From JAWOHX01 sp046484975 (GTDB lineage Bacteria; Bacillota; Clostridia; DUPQ01), in NCBI GenBank assembly GCA_046484975.1, contig JAWOHX010000112.1, positions 1-12,593 on the forward strand: 12,593 nt of DNA. The letters run 5' to 3'. Shown here piece after piece: positions 1-7,744 of this stretch (position 1 is its first letter; every line of letters starts with the position of its first letter). Below the pieces are notes generated by a model. That model was not told the origin of the DNA, did not search any database, and worked only from the letters and a program-made list of their open reading frames with translations. The position numbers and the translations under genes were made by a program.

Positions 1-1
1 T

Positions 2-1117
2 ATCCCGAGAAGATACCTGCGCACCTCCATCCCTGTCAAGGCGGAGAAGATGCACCATGGCCACGGGGACGAGGGTTCCGTCATCCAACTGGAGAAAAAG
101 GGGAGCATCCTGCTCCATGACGGGGGCTACAGGGAACGTCTTCCCAACGGGAAGTACCGGGCGGACCTCTACCACAACAGGCTGGTTTTCCGGGAGGGAT
201 TGAGGGATGTCACCCGGTCGGCCTATGATGCCCTCCATGACGAGGGCTATTACCGAAGGGTGGACACGGAGAAGCTCCACTTCCAGTCCTTCGGGATACT
301 GGATTATCTCCGGACAAGGACACACGTCCGGCCCTTGGGACTCACCTGGGACCGGAGCATCACCTGGTTGAAATCCGAGGACGCATATGTCATCGTGGAC
401 TGGGTCGACGGCGCAGGAGGAAAGGATATCACCATCGGAAACCTCTGGCATTCACAGACCGCGGACTCGGCGGGAAACAGGGCCTTCGAGGCCCGGGTGG
501 ACACCATCAACCGGGGACAGAACGATGCAAACCCCTGGCGGAACGACCCTGCCCACTCCCTTCTCATTGAGTTCCTGGGTGAAAAGGGCAGCGTCATGGC
601 CGAGCAGATACGGCGGAACCACGGGGATGCCTGCATGGTCAGCCAGTGTGTCTCCAGGTCCTTTGGCCAGGACGGCCGGGAGATCCTCGTCACCCTGCTG
701 ACGGCCCATGAGCGTTCAATCCCCCCTGAGGAAATCGCGGGCAGGCTCCGGATTGAGCGGCAGCAGGAGGACAAGAGCGGGCTTTCCCTTGTCTATGAAG
801 GAAAACAGACAATCCGTCTGGCATATAAACTGGACCTGGACAGGAACCTCATCCACTATGTGGACGACCGTTCCCCCATGTATAACTGGGAAACCGGCAA
901 GATGGAACATGGCACAATCATAAGCGATGCGGATTTCTGCTTTGTCCGGGAGTCCGGGGACAGGCTGGACTACGGCATGGTCAACGGCTGCCGGATCCAT
1001 CACAGGGGGGTCCCAATCTTTTCCACTCCCCAGTATACTGCCAACGACTACCTGGTGCAGATCTTCAGCAGGATCGACCACAAATGGAAGGCATGGGAGG
1101 GAACCGCGGAAAGATGA
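2..1117 (+). CDS. Heparinase II/III-like polysaccharide lyase, 3' part (5' end outside window)
   Basis: The reading frame is open from the first complete codon at position 2, so this is the C-terminal part of a larger protein. The ATG at 50 is probably internal, because the family motif surrounds it. From that ATG the visible part has 355 residues. It starts with a His/Gly/Asp-rich stretch (HHGHGDEGS) leading into LLHDGGY and then a YHNRLVFREG strand. This resembles the start of the heparinase II/III C-terminal beta-sandwich, where a GH-x-D-x-x-S segment precedes a D-P/G-G-Y turn and an HN strand. A later segment (DRSITWLKSEDAYVIVDWVD) fits the strand that in these lyases reads like 'vvflk-pdyllvvDe'. 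The family breaks uronate-containing polysaccharides by beta-elimination. The catalytic alpha/alpha toroid and any signal peptide lie upstream and cannot be judged. The stop overlaps the next start as ATGA. The fold-level call is fairly secure; the substrate is unknown. Confidence 0.6.
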   Translation: MPRRYLRTSIPVKAEKMHHGHGDEGSVIQLEKKGSILLHDGGYRERLPNGKYRADLYHNRLVFREGLRDVTRSAYDALHDEGYYRRVDTEKLHFQSFGILDYLRTRTHVRPLGLTWDRSITWLKSEDAYVIVDWVDGAGGKDITIGNLWHSQTADSAGNRAFEARVDTINRGQNDANPWRNDPAHSLLIEFLGEKGSVMAEQIRRNHGDACMVSQCVSRSFGQDGREILVTLLTAHERSIPPEEIAGRLRIERQQEDKSGLSLVYEGKQTIRLAYKLDLDRNLIHYVDDRSPMYNWETGKMEHGTIISDADFCFVRESGDRLDYGMVNGCRIHHRGVPIFSTPQYTANDYLVQIFSRIDHKWKAWEGTAER

Positions 1118-2169
1118 ACACACGGGAGCGCATGAAGAGGATCTTCGAACACCGGGAGGCGGACCGTGTCCCGGTCAGCGACTATCCCTGGCCCACCACG
1201 CTGAAACGCTGGAAGCGGGAGGGGATGCCGGACGTGGGCTTTGAGGAGTACTTCGACCTGGACATGATCGTGGACATCGGGGTGGACAACAGCCCGCGCT
1301 TTCCTGCGGAGGTGCTGGAGGAAACCGAGGCATACAAGCTCTACACCACCAGCTTTGGCGCCACCCTGAAGCAGTTCAGGAACATCACCTCGACGCCGGA
1401 GTTCGTGGATTTTTGGATCAAGACCCCGGAGGACTGGGAAAAGGCAAAAAAGGACATTTTCCCCTCCGCCGACCGGATCAACTGGGCGAGGCTGGAAAAA
1501 AACTACGGGCAATGGAGAGAGCGGGGATGCTGGATCCAGGCCGGGGGATGGTTCGGTTTCGATGTCACCCATTCCTGGATCGTCGGCACTGAACGGGTCC
1601 TCATGGCCCTGGTGACGGACCCGGAGTGGGTCATGGACATGTTCGGGACCTTCCTGGACGTCAACTTGCGTTTGCTGGACATGGTGTGGGACAAGGGATA
1701 CACCTTCGACAGCTTCCGGTGGTGCGACGACATGGGATACAAGAACAACCAGTTTTTTTCCGTTGCCATGTACCGGGAGCTGCTCAAGCCCTTCCACCAA
1801 AGGGCCATCGACTGGGCCCATGGGAAAGGAATCAAGGCCCACCTGCATTCCTGCGGGGATGTGAACCCCTTTGTCCCCGAGTTGGTGGACATGGGCCTGG
1901 ACTGCCTCAACCCCCTGGAGGTGAAGGCGGGAATGGACCCCCTCGCCCTCAAGGCCCGGTACGGGGATGCCCTGGTGCTCCACGGGGGCATCGATGCGGT
2001 GAACTGGTCAGACACCGACAGGATCATTGCTGAAATTGAGGAAAAACTGCCTGTGCTCAAGGAAAACGGCGGATATATTTTCGCTTCCGACCATTCCATC
2101 CCCGATGAGGTGAGCTTCAGGAACATATGCGCAATCATGGAGAAAGTCAAGAAAGCGGGTGCCTACTGA
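1114..2169 (+). CDS. Uroporphyrinogen decarboxylase-like (URO-D/MtaA superfamily) protein
   Basis: This protein has 351 residues, the usual size for URO-D-fold proteins. I chose the ATG at 1114, which overlaps the previous stop as ATGA, over the in-frame ATG at 1084 inside the preceding gene. The N-terminus (ERMKRIFEHREADRVPV) is the typical opening of URO-D-like proteins, but the arginine-rich signature that true HemE uses to bind porphyrin is absent, so heme synthesis is unlikely. A metal site is visible: H245-x-C247 in HLHSCGD, and a late DHSIP segment with H327 where MtaA-type methyltransferases carry the third Cys ligand (alignment by eye). Relatives move methyl groups between corrinoid proteins and thiols, but many in carbohydrate clusters have no known reaction. 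No corrinoid protein is encoded here. Its place inside a lyase operon suggests a role on the imported substrate or a product of it. That role is inference. Confidence 0.8.
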   Translation: MNTRERMKRIFEHREADRVPVSDYPWPTTLKRWKREGMPDVGFEEYFDLDMIVDIGVDNSPRFPAEVLEETEAYKLYTTSFGATLKQFRNITSTPEFVDFWIKTPEDWEKAKKDIFPSADRINWARLEKNYGQWRERGCWIQAGGWFGFDVTHSWIVGTERVLMALVTDPEWVMDMFGTFLDVNLRLLDMVWDKGYTFDSFRWCDDMGYKNNQFFSVAMYRELLKPFHQRAIDWAHGKGIKAHLHSCGDVNPFVPELVDMGLDCLNPLEVKAGMDPLALKARYGDALVLHGGIDAVNWSDTDRIIAEIEEKLPVLKENGGYIFASDHSIPDEVSFRNICAIMEKVKKAGAY

Positions 2170-3819
2170 ATGAAAAGACATTACCCGGAGATCATCAGGT
2201 CCTCGGATCTGTCCGTGGACCACATCCTGAAAATGCAGAACAAGGACCACAACAGCACGGAATACGGCGGCATCGGCAATGACCACGGCCTGCATGAGCC
2301 CTATGGGGCCATCGGAAGCCTGATGCACATCACCGCTTGTTTTTTCTGCCCGGACTCCCGGCATCATGAAAGCGTGGAATGCCTGGAAGCCATGCACCGC
2401 ATCCTGGACTTCATCCGGCGGAAATTCCGGGACAACGGGGGAGTGGACAATCTCATCTCCAACTTCGTGGCTTCCCCGGGGTTCGAGATGCACGCCTTCG
2501 CCAGGGCTTACCGGATCATGGACGGATACGGCGGGAAGACAACCCATCCTGGCCTCACGGAAAAGGCCTTCAAGGTCCTGAAGGAGCTGGCCCGGGGACT
2601 GTACACCGGTGGTTTCCACACCCCCAACCACCGCTGGGTGGACGCAGCGGGGCTGCTCCTCGCCCACAGCATCACCGGGGAGGCACACCTGAAGGATAAG
2701 GCGCTGAAGTTCCTGGCAGAGGGCATCGACATAGACGAATACGGGGAGTTCACCGAGCGTTCCCCGGGGATGTACAACGCAATCAATGACAGTTCCCTGA
2801 TGATCATCGCGGAGGAGCTGGGACGAAACGACATCCTGGGGCATGTCCGCAGGAACATGGACCTTCTCTACCACTACATAGAGCCCGACATGAGCGTGTT
2901 CACCCAGAATTCCAGGAGGAAGGACAAGGGGGAGACCACCCCGGGCCAAAAATTTTTCCCCGAGACATATTACCCGATCTACCTGGAAGGCGCAAGGCTG
3001 TTCAACGACCCGGGATATGCCGCCTTCGCGCAAGAAATCTTCACATCCTCTTTGGAGAGGAGAAAGTCCGTCCCCGCCGTGCTCTGGCTTTACATGCTGG
3101 AACCTGCGCTCCGGGGATACGAACCGGAACAGGGAGGCCTGCCTTCGGACTATGAGGTCTTTTATCCCCTCTCCGGCATCGTCCGGAAAAGAAAGGGGGA
3201 CTGCAGCATGACCCTGCTGGAGAACAACCCTAACTTCCTGTTCATCCAGAAGGGGGGATTGCGCTGCTATGTGCGCATGTGCGCCTCATTCTTCGCCGTG
3301 GCCCAGTTCCGGGGGGAGAAGATCCTGCCGGTTGACGACGGCTACGAAATGCATTTCACCGCAAAGGCGGATTACAGGATGCCCATGGAGACACAGACCA
3401 GCGTCTGGGAGCAGATGGACCATTCCCGGCGGGAAAGGGTGAGCCTGCTGGAGCTGTCCTACCGGGTGGAGGTCAGCATGGAGGACGACCTTGTTCGCCT
3501 CCGGGTCAGGACATCCGGATGTGACCGGGTGCCCTTCAAGCTGGAGTTCTGCTTCTCAGGCGCCGATGTGGCCGTCGGGGAGGGCTTCATGGTCAAGGCG
3601 GAGCCGGGGCATGCCATCACGGCGGGTCCGGGGCATGTGACGGCATTTTCCCGGGACGATTCCCTGACGGTGGGGCCTGGGTTCATGAAGCATTTCTATA
3701 CCGGGGACATGCGGGGCAGCGTCCCGGCCAGCCCCTCGGATTTCACCATTCACTTCACGGATTACACCAATATCGACAGAGTCGTCGAGATCAGGGCGGG
3801 AGGGGGAAGAAGTCAATGA
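2170..3819 (+). CDS. Uncharacterised lyase-like protein A (alpha/alpha toroid plus beta-sandwich)
   Basis: This protein has 549 residues and no signal peptide, so it is probably cytoplasmic. The ATG follows the previous TGA with no gap and has only a weak ribosome site, which suggests translational coupling. It is a paralogue of the next gene: both begin HYPEI-R and share, in order, CPDSR (60-64), LISNF (95-99), GGFHTPNHRWV (147-157), EGIDIDEYGE (184-193), a TERS-G-YN block (195-203), SVFTQNS-R-DKGE (242-255), RCYVR-CASFFAVAQF (365-380) and RVRTSGCDRVPFKLEFCF further on. The first half reads as helices and the second as beta strands. That is the layout of heparinase-type lyases, which use Asn, His and Tyr in the toroid; N153, H154 and a Tyr in the Y191 to Y202 stretch are candidates. 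I do not recognise a named family. Lyase activity on oligosaccharides is inferred from the layout and neighbours; a glycoside hydrolase or isomerase of similar fold is possible. Confidence 0.6.
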   Translation: MKRHYPEIIRSSDLSVDHILKMQNKDHNSTEYGGIGNDHGLHEPYGAIGSLMHITACFFCPDSRHHESVECLEAMHRILDFIRRKFRDNGGVDNLISNFVASPGFEMHAFARAYRIMDGYGGKTTHPGLTEKAFKVLKELARGLYTGGFHTPNHRWVDAAGLLLAHSITGEAHLKDKALKFLAEGIDIDEYGEFTERSPGMYNAINDSSLMIIAEELGRNDILGHVRRNMDLLYHYIEPDMSVFTQNSRRKDKGETTPGQKFFPETYYPIYLEGARLFNDPGYAAFAQEIFTSSLERRKSVPAVLWLYMLEPALRGYEPEQGGLPSDYEVFYPLSGIVRKRKGDCSMTLLENNPNFLFIQKGGLRCYVRMCASFFAVAQFRGEKILPVDDGYEMHFTAKADYRMPMETQTSVWEQMDHSRRERVSLLELSYRVEVSMEDDLVRLRVRTSGCDRVPFKLEFCFSGADVAVGEGFMVKAEPGHAITAGPGHVTAFSRDDSLTVGPGFMKHFYTGDMRGSVPASPSDFTIHFTDYTNIDRVVEIRAGGGRSQ

Positions 3820-5450
3820 GGAAACATTATCCGGAAATCGTCAGGGCCTGCGATGCCGCCGTGGCATCCAACCTAAGAAGAATCATCTCCCGGCCGGATC
3901 ACCCCGACAGGGGGGCTTTCATCGGCCATCCCGACGGGATGATGCATCCGGGAGCCTCCGCGGGGTCCCTTTTGTCCTTCAGCGCCTCCTATTACTGCCC
4001 GGATTCCCGTTTCCACCGGGACAAGGACGTGCTGGCAGCCATGGGAAACGCCCTGGACCACTGTTTCAAGGTCATCCGTCCCGACGGGACCTTCGACCTG
4101 CTGATCTCCAATTTCCATTCCGCCCCGGACACCGGCTTCATCATGCACAACCTGGCCAGGGCCTACCGGATCATGGAGAAGGCAGGGGAGAGCCGGGAGG
4201 AACAAATCGTCCGGGAACGGCTCTATGAACTCATCAGGATTTCCGCCGCAGGGCTTTGTAACGGCGGCTTCCACACCCCCAACCACCGGTGGGTGGTGGC
4301 AGCGGGACTGTCCATGGCCCACAACATCACCAAGGAGGAATACCTGAGGGAGATGGCTCTTCGCTACCTGTCGGAAGGCATCGACATCGATGAATACGGG
4401 GAATATACCGAACGGTCCACAGGAATTTACAACTACGTCAATGACAATGCACTGCTGATCCTGGCGGAGGAGATGGAGCGGCCGGAATACCTGGGGTACG
4501 TGGCCAGGAACCTGGACATGATGCTCACCTACGTGGAACCGGACGGGAGCGTGTTCACCCAGAATTCCGTCCGGGTGGACAAGGGGGAGGGGGACACGGG
4601 AAAAAGCTTCTATCCCTCCCACTACTATCATCTGTACCTGCAGGCCGGAGCCCTGCTGGACAACCGGGCGTATCTGGGATTCGCAGACAGGATCCACAGG
4701 AACAACCCCCAGGGGGACCTTTGGGCCTACATGATATATGGGGATTTGAAGGAGCTGGACACGGAGCCCGGACAGGTGCCCGATTCGTATGAGGTTTTTT
4801 ACCCTTCCTCCCACATCCTGCGGAAGAGGGAGGGTGACTTGAGCCTGACCATCCTCGGAGGGGGCAGCCCCAATTTCCTGTTCCTGCAGAAAGGAAGGCT
4901 CCGGTGCTATGTGAGGATTTGTGCCTCCTTCTTCGCGGTGGCCCAGTTCAAGCCGGTGGAGATCACCCCGGTGGACGGTGGATACCGCATGTCGGACATC
5001 GCCAGGGGCAGCTACCGGCTTCCCTTTGACAATCCGCCACCCACCTCCGTCTGGGCGGACATGGACCATGCCGGCAGAAAAACCGTCAACCATGTGGCCT
5101 TGGAATACACGGTGGATGTGAGGCCGGAAACCGACGGCGTGAGCCTGCGGGTGCGGACAGGCGGGTGCGACCGGGTGCCCCTGAAGGTGGAATTCTGCTT
5201 CACGGGGAACAGCCTGGTCACAGGGGAGGATTTCCATGTCAACGGGACCCCCGGGGAGAGCCTGATTCTTGGGAAAGGGAACGTCACCGTGTCCCTGGGG
5301 ACGGACAGGATGATTCTGGGACCGGGATTCAAGACCCACCACTATGCCGCTGACATGCGGGGAAGCCTGCCGAAAAGCAGTTCCGACTACACGGTGTATT
5401 TTACGGAATACAGCAACATCGACAAGACCATACGGATCAGAGTGGAGTGA
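3816..5450 (+). CDS. Uncharacterised lyase-like protein B, tandem paralogue of protein A
   Basis: This protein has 544 residues and no signal peptide. The start overlaps the preceding stop as ATGA and has a purine-rich ribosome site (GGAGGGGG) just upstream. It is colinear with the previous protein over its whole length, and I judge identity to be roughly one half by eye. It keeps all the conserved blocks, including GGFHTPNHRWV (150-160, with N156, H157, R158 and W159), EGIDIDEYGEYTERS (187-201), SVFTQNSVR-DKGE, and RCYVRICASFFAVAQF. Because both copies keep the polar residues in these blocks, neither looks like a decayed duplicate. Between the blocks they differ mainly in the N-terminal 50 residues, around residues 255-325, and in the strands after the AVAQF block. 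Such differences would fit two related enzymes that act on different linkages or ends of one oligosaccharide, or a heteromer. Both ideas are inference. No specific polysaccharide lyase family is recognised. Confidence 0.6.
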   Translation: MRKHYPEIVRACDAAVASNLRRIISRPDHPDRGAFIGHPDGMMHPGASAGSLLSFSASYYCPDSRFHRDKDVLAAMGNALDHCFKVIRPDGTFDLLISNFHSAPDTGFIMHNLARAYRIMEKAGESREEQIVRERLYELIRISAAGLCNGGFHTPNHRWVVAAGLSMAHNITKEEYLREMALRYLSEGIDIDEYGEYTERSTGIYNYVNDNALLILAEEMERPEYLGYVARNLDMMLTYVEPDGSVFTQNSVRVDKGEGDTGKSFYPSHYYHLYLQAGALLDNRAYLGFADRIHRNNPQGDLWAYMIYGDLKELDTEPGQVPDSYEVFYPSSHILRKREGDLSLTILGGGSPNFLFLQKGRLRCYVRICASFFAVAQFKPVEITPVDGGYRMSDIARGSYRLPFDNPPPTSVWADMDHAGRKTVNHVALEYTVDVRPETDGVSLRVRTGGCDRVPLKVEFCFTGNSLVTGEDFHVNGTPGESLILGKGNVTVSLGTDRMILGPGFKTHHYAADMRGSLPKSSSDYTVYFTEYSNIDKTIRIRVE

Positions 5451-5457
5451 GATAACC

Positions 5458-6609
5458 ATGGACGAAGACTACAAGAAGAGAACATTGGAAGACATCCTGA
5501 TGCACTACGGGGAGGACTCCGGGGATTTTCTGGGGGCCGTGACGGTGCCCATCTTCCAGACCTCCCTGTTCTCCAGGAAAGGGGGGGGTACCCCCTACCA
5601 CTACACCCGGGTGAACAACCCGACACTGGAGGTGGCGGAGAAGAAAATAGCGCTCATGGAAAAAGGAGAGAAGGGACTGCTTTTTTCCTCGGGGATGGCA
5701 GCGCTGACAGCAAGCGCCATGCATGTCCTGCGGCCGGGGGACCATGTGGTTTGCGTCAAAAACGCCTATATCTCCATGGCATACTTTTTCTCCACCTACC
5801 TGAAGGAAAGAATGCAGCTGGAGACCAGCTTTTTCGATGCGGACGACTTTGAGGGGTATGAAGCCGCCGTCCGGGACAACACAGCGCTGGTATACCTGGA
5901 GACCTGCGTGTCCAACGTGTTCAAGATCCCGGACATCCAGAGGATCTGCGCCCATGCAAAGCAACGCGGCATCACCGTCATGGTGGACAACACCTACTCC
6001 ACCCCTGTGTTCTGCAACCCCATCCCATTGGGGGCCGACCTGGTGGCCCACTCCTGCAGCAAGTACATCGGCGGGCACAGCGACCTCATCGGCGGGGTGC
6101 TGGTGGGCAGGGAAGAGGTCATGAAGAAGATCCAGAACGGGGAGAGGTCCCTGTTCGGGGCATGCATGGACCCCCACCAGGCCTGGCTGGTGACCCGGAG
6201 CCTGCGGACCCTGGCGCTGCGGATGGAACGGCACATGCAAAACGGCATTGCCGTGGCCAGGTACCTGGAAAGCCACGGGAAGATCCATAAAGTCATCCAC
6301 CCCGCCCTGGAAAGCCATCCCCAGCACATGTTCTCCAGGACGATCATGTCGGGATACCCCGGTGTCTTCGCCTTTGTCCCCGAGGGAGGACAGAGAACGG
6401 GGGAAAAGCTCTACGACGCCCTTGCCATCCCCGAGAAAGGACCCAGCTGGGGCGGATACGACACCATCATGAACACCCCGGGCTTTGGCATGGACGAGGA
6501 AACGGCCCGGGAACGGGGGATGATCCCCGGGCAGATGCGCATATCCATCGGGCTTGAGAACCCGGAGACCCTCATCATGGACTTCGAGCAAGCCCTTGCA
6601 AAAATTTAA
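5458..6609 (+). CDS. Cys/Met metabolism PLP-dependent enzyme (cystathionine gamma-synthase / methionine gamma-lyase family)
   Basis: This protein has 383 residues, full length for the family. I chose the ATG at 5458, seven bases after the previous stop, with GGAG at 5444-5447; an in-frame ATG at 5344 would overlap the previous gene by more than 100 bases. The family landmarks are all present: Y-x-R-x-x-NPT (YTRVNNPT), which supplies Tyr and Arg to the PLP phosphate of the partner subunit; SSGMAA for phosphate binding; VDNTYSTP with D177 against the pyridine nitrogen; and HSCSKYIGGH with K202 as the Schiff-base lysine. Members make or cleave C-S or C-O bonds at the gamma or beta carbon of amino acids (cystathionine synthase or lyase, methionine gamma-lyase, O-acetylhomoserine sulfhydrylase). 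Sequence alone does not tell these apart. Its presence between lyase-like genes and a peptidase is unusual. A run of eight G bases lies in codons 42-44. Confidence 0.85.
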   Translation: MDEDYKKRTLEDILMHYGEDSGDFLGAVTVPIFQTSLFSRKGGGTPYHYTRVNNPTLEVAEKKIALMEKGEKGLLFSSGMAALTASAMHVLRPGDHVVCVKNAYISMAYFFSTYLKERMQLETSFFDADDFEGYEAAVRDNTALVYLETCVSNVFKIPDIQRICAHAKQRGITVMVDNTYSTPVFCNPIPLGADLVAHSCSKYIGGHSDLIGGVLVGREEVMKKIQNGERSLFGACMDPHQAWLVTRSLRTLALRMERHMQNGIAVARYLESHGKIHKVIHPALESHPQHMFSRTIMSGYPGVFAFVPEGGQRTGEKLYDALAIPEKGPSWGGYDTIMNTPGFGMDEETARERGMIPGQMRISIGLENPETLIMDFEQALAKI

Positions 6610-6625
6610 ATCGGGAGGAACAGGA

Positions 6626-7633
6626 ATGAAGAATCTGAAGAAACTTACCCAGACCTTCGGGGTCAGCGGCAGGGAGAACGAGATCAACCGGGTGATCATC
6701 GAAATGATCGGCGGGCATGCCGACGAGATCTCCACGGATGGCATCGACAATGTGATCGTGCTCAAGAAGGGCCACGGAGACAACAGGAAAAAAGTCATGG
6801 TCTCCGCCCATAAGGACGAGATCGGTTTCATGGTCATGGCCATTGATGCCAACGGCTACCTGAAAGTCCGTGGCGTCGGCGGGATCAATGCAGTGATTTC
6901 CGTGGGCAACAAGATCACTTTCCGGAACGGCACCGTGGGCATCGTTGGATGCGCCAAGGGAGCCGGGGAGGTCAAGCAGGACCTCAACGACCTGTACGTG
7001 GACATCGGCGCGAAGAACAAGAAGGATGCCATGAAGAGAGTCCAGGTGGGGGATGTGGCCTGCTACTACGGGGAACTGGAGAAACTGATGAACAACCGCA
7101 TCGCATCCAAGGCCGTGGACGACCGGATCGGCTGTTACATCGCCATCGAGGCTCTGCTGCGGCTGGACAAACCTTACAACGACATGTATTTCGTGTTCTC
7201 CTCCCAGGAGGAACTGGGACTGAAAGGTGCAACCGTGGCCTCCCGGATCGTCAAGCCCGACATCGGCATTGCGGTGGACATCACCGGTTCCTTCGACACC
7301 CCTGAGCCCGGGACCGGGAACATGAAGCTCGGGGAAGGCGCGGCCATCAAGGTCATGGACCGCTCGGTGATCTGTGACGAGTTCATCGTGGACACCATGG
7401 TCGCCATCTGCAAGAAAAACAAGATCAAACACCAGCTGGATATCCTGGCCGCCGGAGGCACGGATGCCGGGGCCATGAACACTTCGAACCATGGTGTGCG
7501 GGCGGGGGGCATTTCCATCCCGACGAGGAATGGCCACAGCCCAGTCTGCGTGGCGGACATGAACGATGTCAAGGCATGCATCGACCTGCTCGTCCAATTC
7601 GCCATGGAGGACCTCAGCGGGAGGAAGGATTGA
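6626..7633 (+). CDS. M42 family metallo-aminopeptidase (glutamyl aminopeptidase/FrvX-like)
   Basis: This protein has 335 residues, near the usual 340-360. The ATG at 6626 has a clean ribosome site (GGGAGGA at 6613-6619, six bases away), which rules out the longer in-frame start at 6554 inside the previous gene. The two-metal site of the M42 family is complete: H62-x-D64 in SAHKDE, D165 in KAVDDRIG, the catalytic and ligand pair E195-E196 in SSQEELG, D218 in VDIT, and H304 in RNGHSP. The GGTDAGAM segment before the last His is also typical. Members form large cytoplasmic tetrahedral complexes that trim the N-terminal residue from short peptides. M42 genes also turn up in sugar operons (for example frvX) without a settled role there. 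It is the last gene of the first operon. The specificity is not readable from the sequence. Confidence 0.9.
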   Translation: MKNLKKLTQTFGVSGRENEINRVIIEMIGGHADEISTDGIDNVIVLKKGHGDNRKKVMVSAHKDEIGFMVMAIDANGYLKVRGVGGINAVISVGNKITFRNGTVGIVGCAKGAGEVKQDLNDLYVDIGAKNKKDAMKRVQVGDVACYYGELEKLMNNRIASKAVDDRIGCYIAIEALLRLDKPYNDMYFVFSSQEELGLKGATVASRIVKPDIGIAVDITGSFDTPEPGTGNMKLGEGAAIKVMDRSVICDEFIVDTMVAICKKNKIKHQLDILAAGGTDAGAMNTSNHGVRAGGISIPTRNGHSPVCVADMNDVKACIDLLVQFAMEDLSGRKD

Positions 7634-7641
7634 AACAATCC
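7627..7641 (+). other. Small inverted repeat across the stop of the peptidase gene
   Basis: GGATTG-AAA-CAATCC is a perfect 6-3-6 inverted repeat containing the TGA stop. No T-run follows, so it is not a standard intrinsic terminator. It may be a weak 3' hairpin on the operon transcript or chance. Confidence 0.3.
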
Positions 7642-7681
7642 GTTATAGCACATAAACACAATAAAGATTATATAAATCCCG

Positions 7682-7710
7682 TTTTTGTATGGAGCAGGTC
7701 ATGTTATAAT
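7682..7710 (+). promoter_or_regulatory. Sigma-A-type promoter with extended -10 before the permease genes
   Basis: A perfect TATAAT at 7705-7710 is preceded by TG at 7702-7703, giving the extended -10 element TG-N-TATAAT. The hexamer 17 bases upstream (TTTTTG, 7682-7687) is a poor -35, which extended -10 promoters tolerate. It lies in an AT-rich gap between the peptidase and permease genes, so the transporter can be made apart from the upstream operon. No good palindromic operator was seen beside it. Confidence 0.6.
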
Positions 7711-7744
7711 TTGGATAGCCTGTTTGATACAATAGGGAAATAAT

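Noticed and set aside
1048..3033. Long minus-strand frames of 311 and 341 codons
   Set aside because: They mirror the URO-D-like and lyase-like genes and have the composition typical of antisense shadows.
3873..5459. Open frame of 528 codons on the minus strand
   Set aside because: It lies fully opposite the lyase-like gene B, is rich in His, Gly, Val and Pro without domain character, and has no ribosome site. The GC-biased codon use of the + strand gene explains it.
5437..6852. Open frame of 471 codons on the minus strand
   Set aside because: It is antisense to the PLP enzyme gene, which has all family motifs. The antisense product is low-complexity and resembles nothing I know.
6575..7597. 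Minus-strand frame of 340 codons
   Set aside because: It is antisense to the M42 peptidase gene, whose metal ligands are all present.
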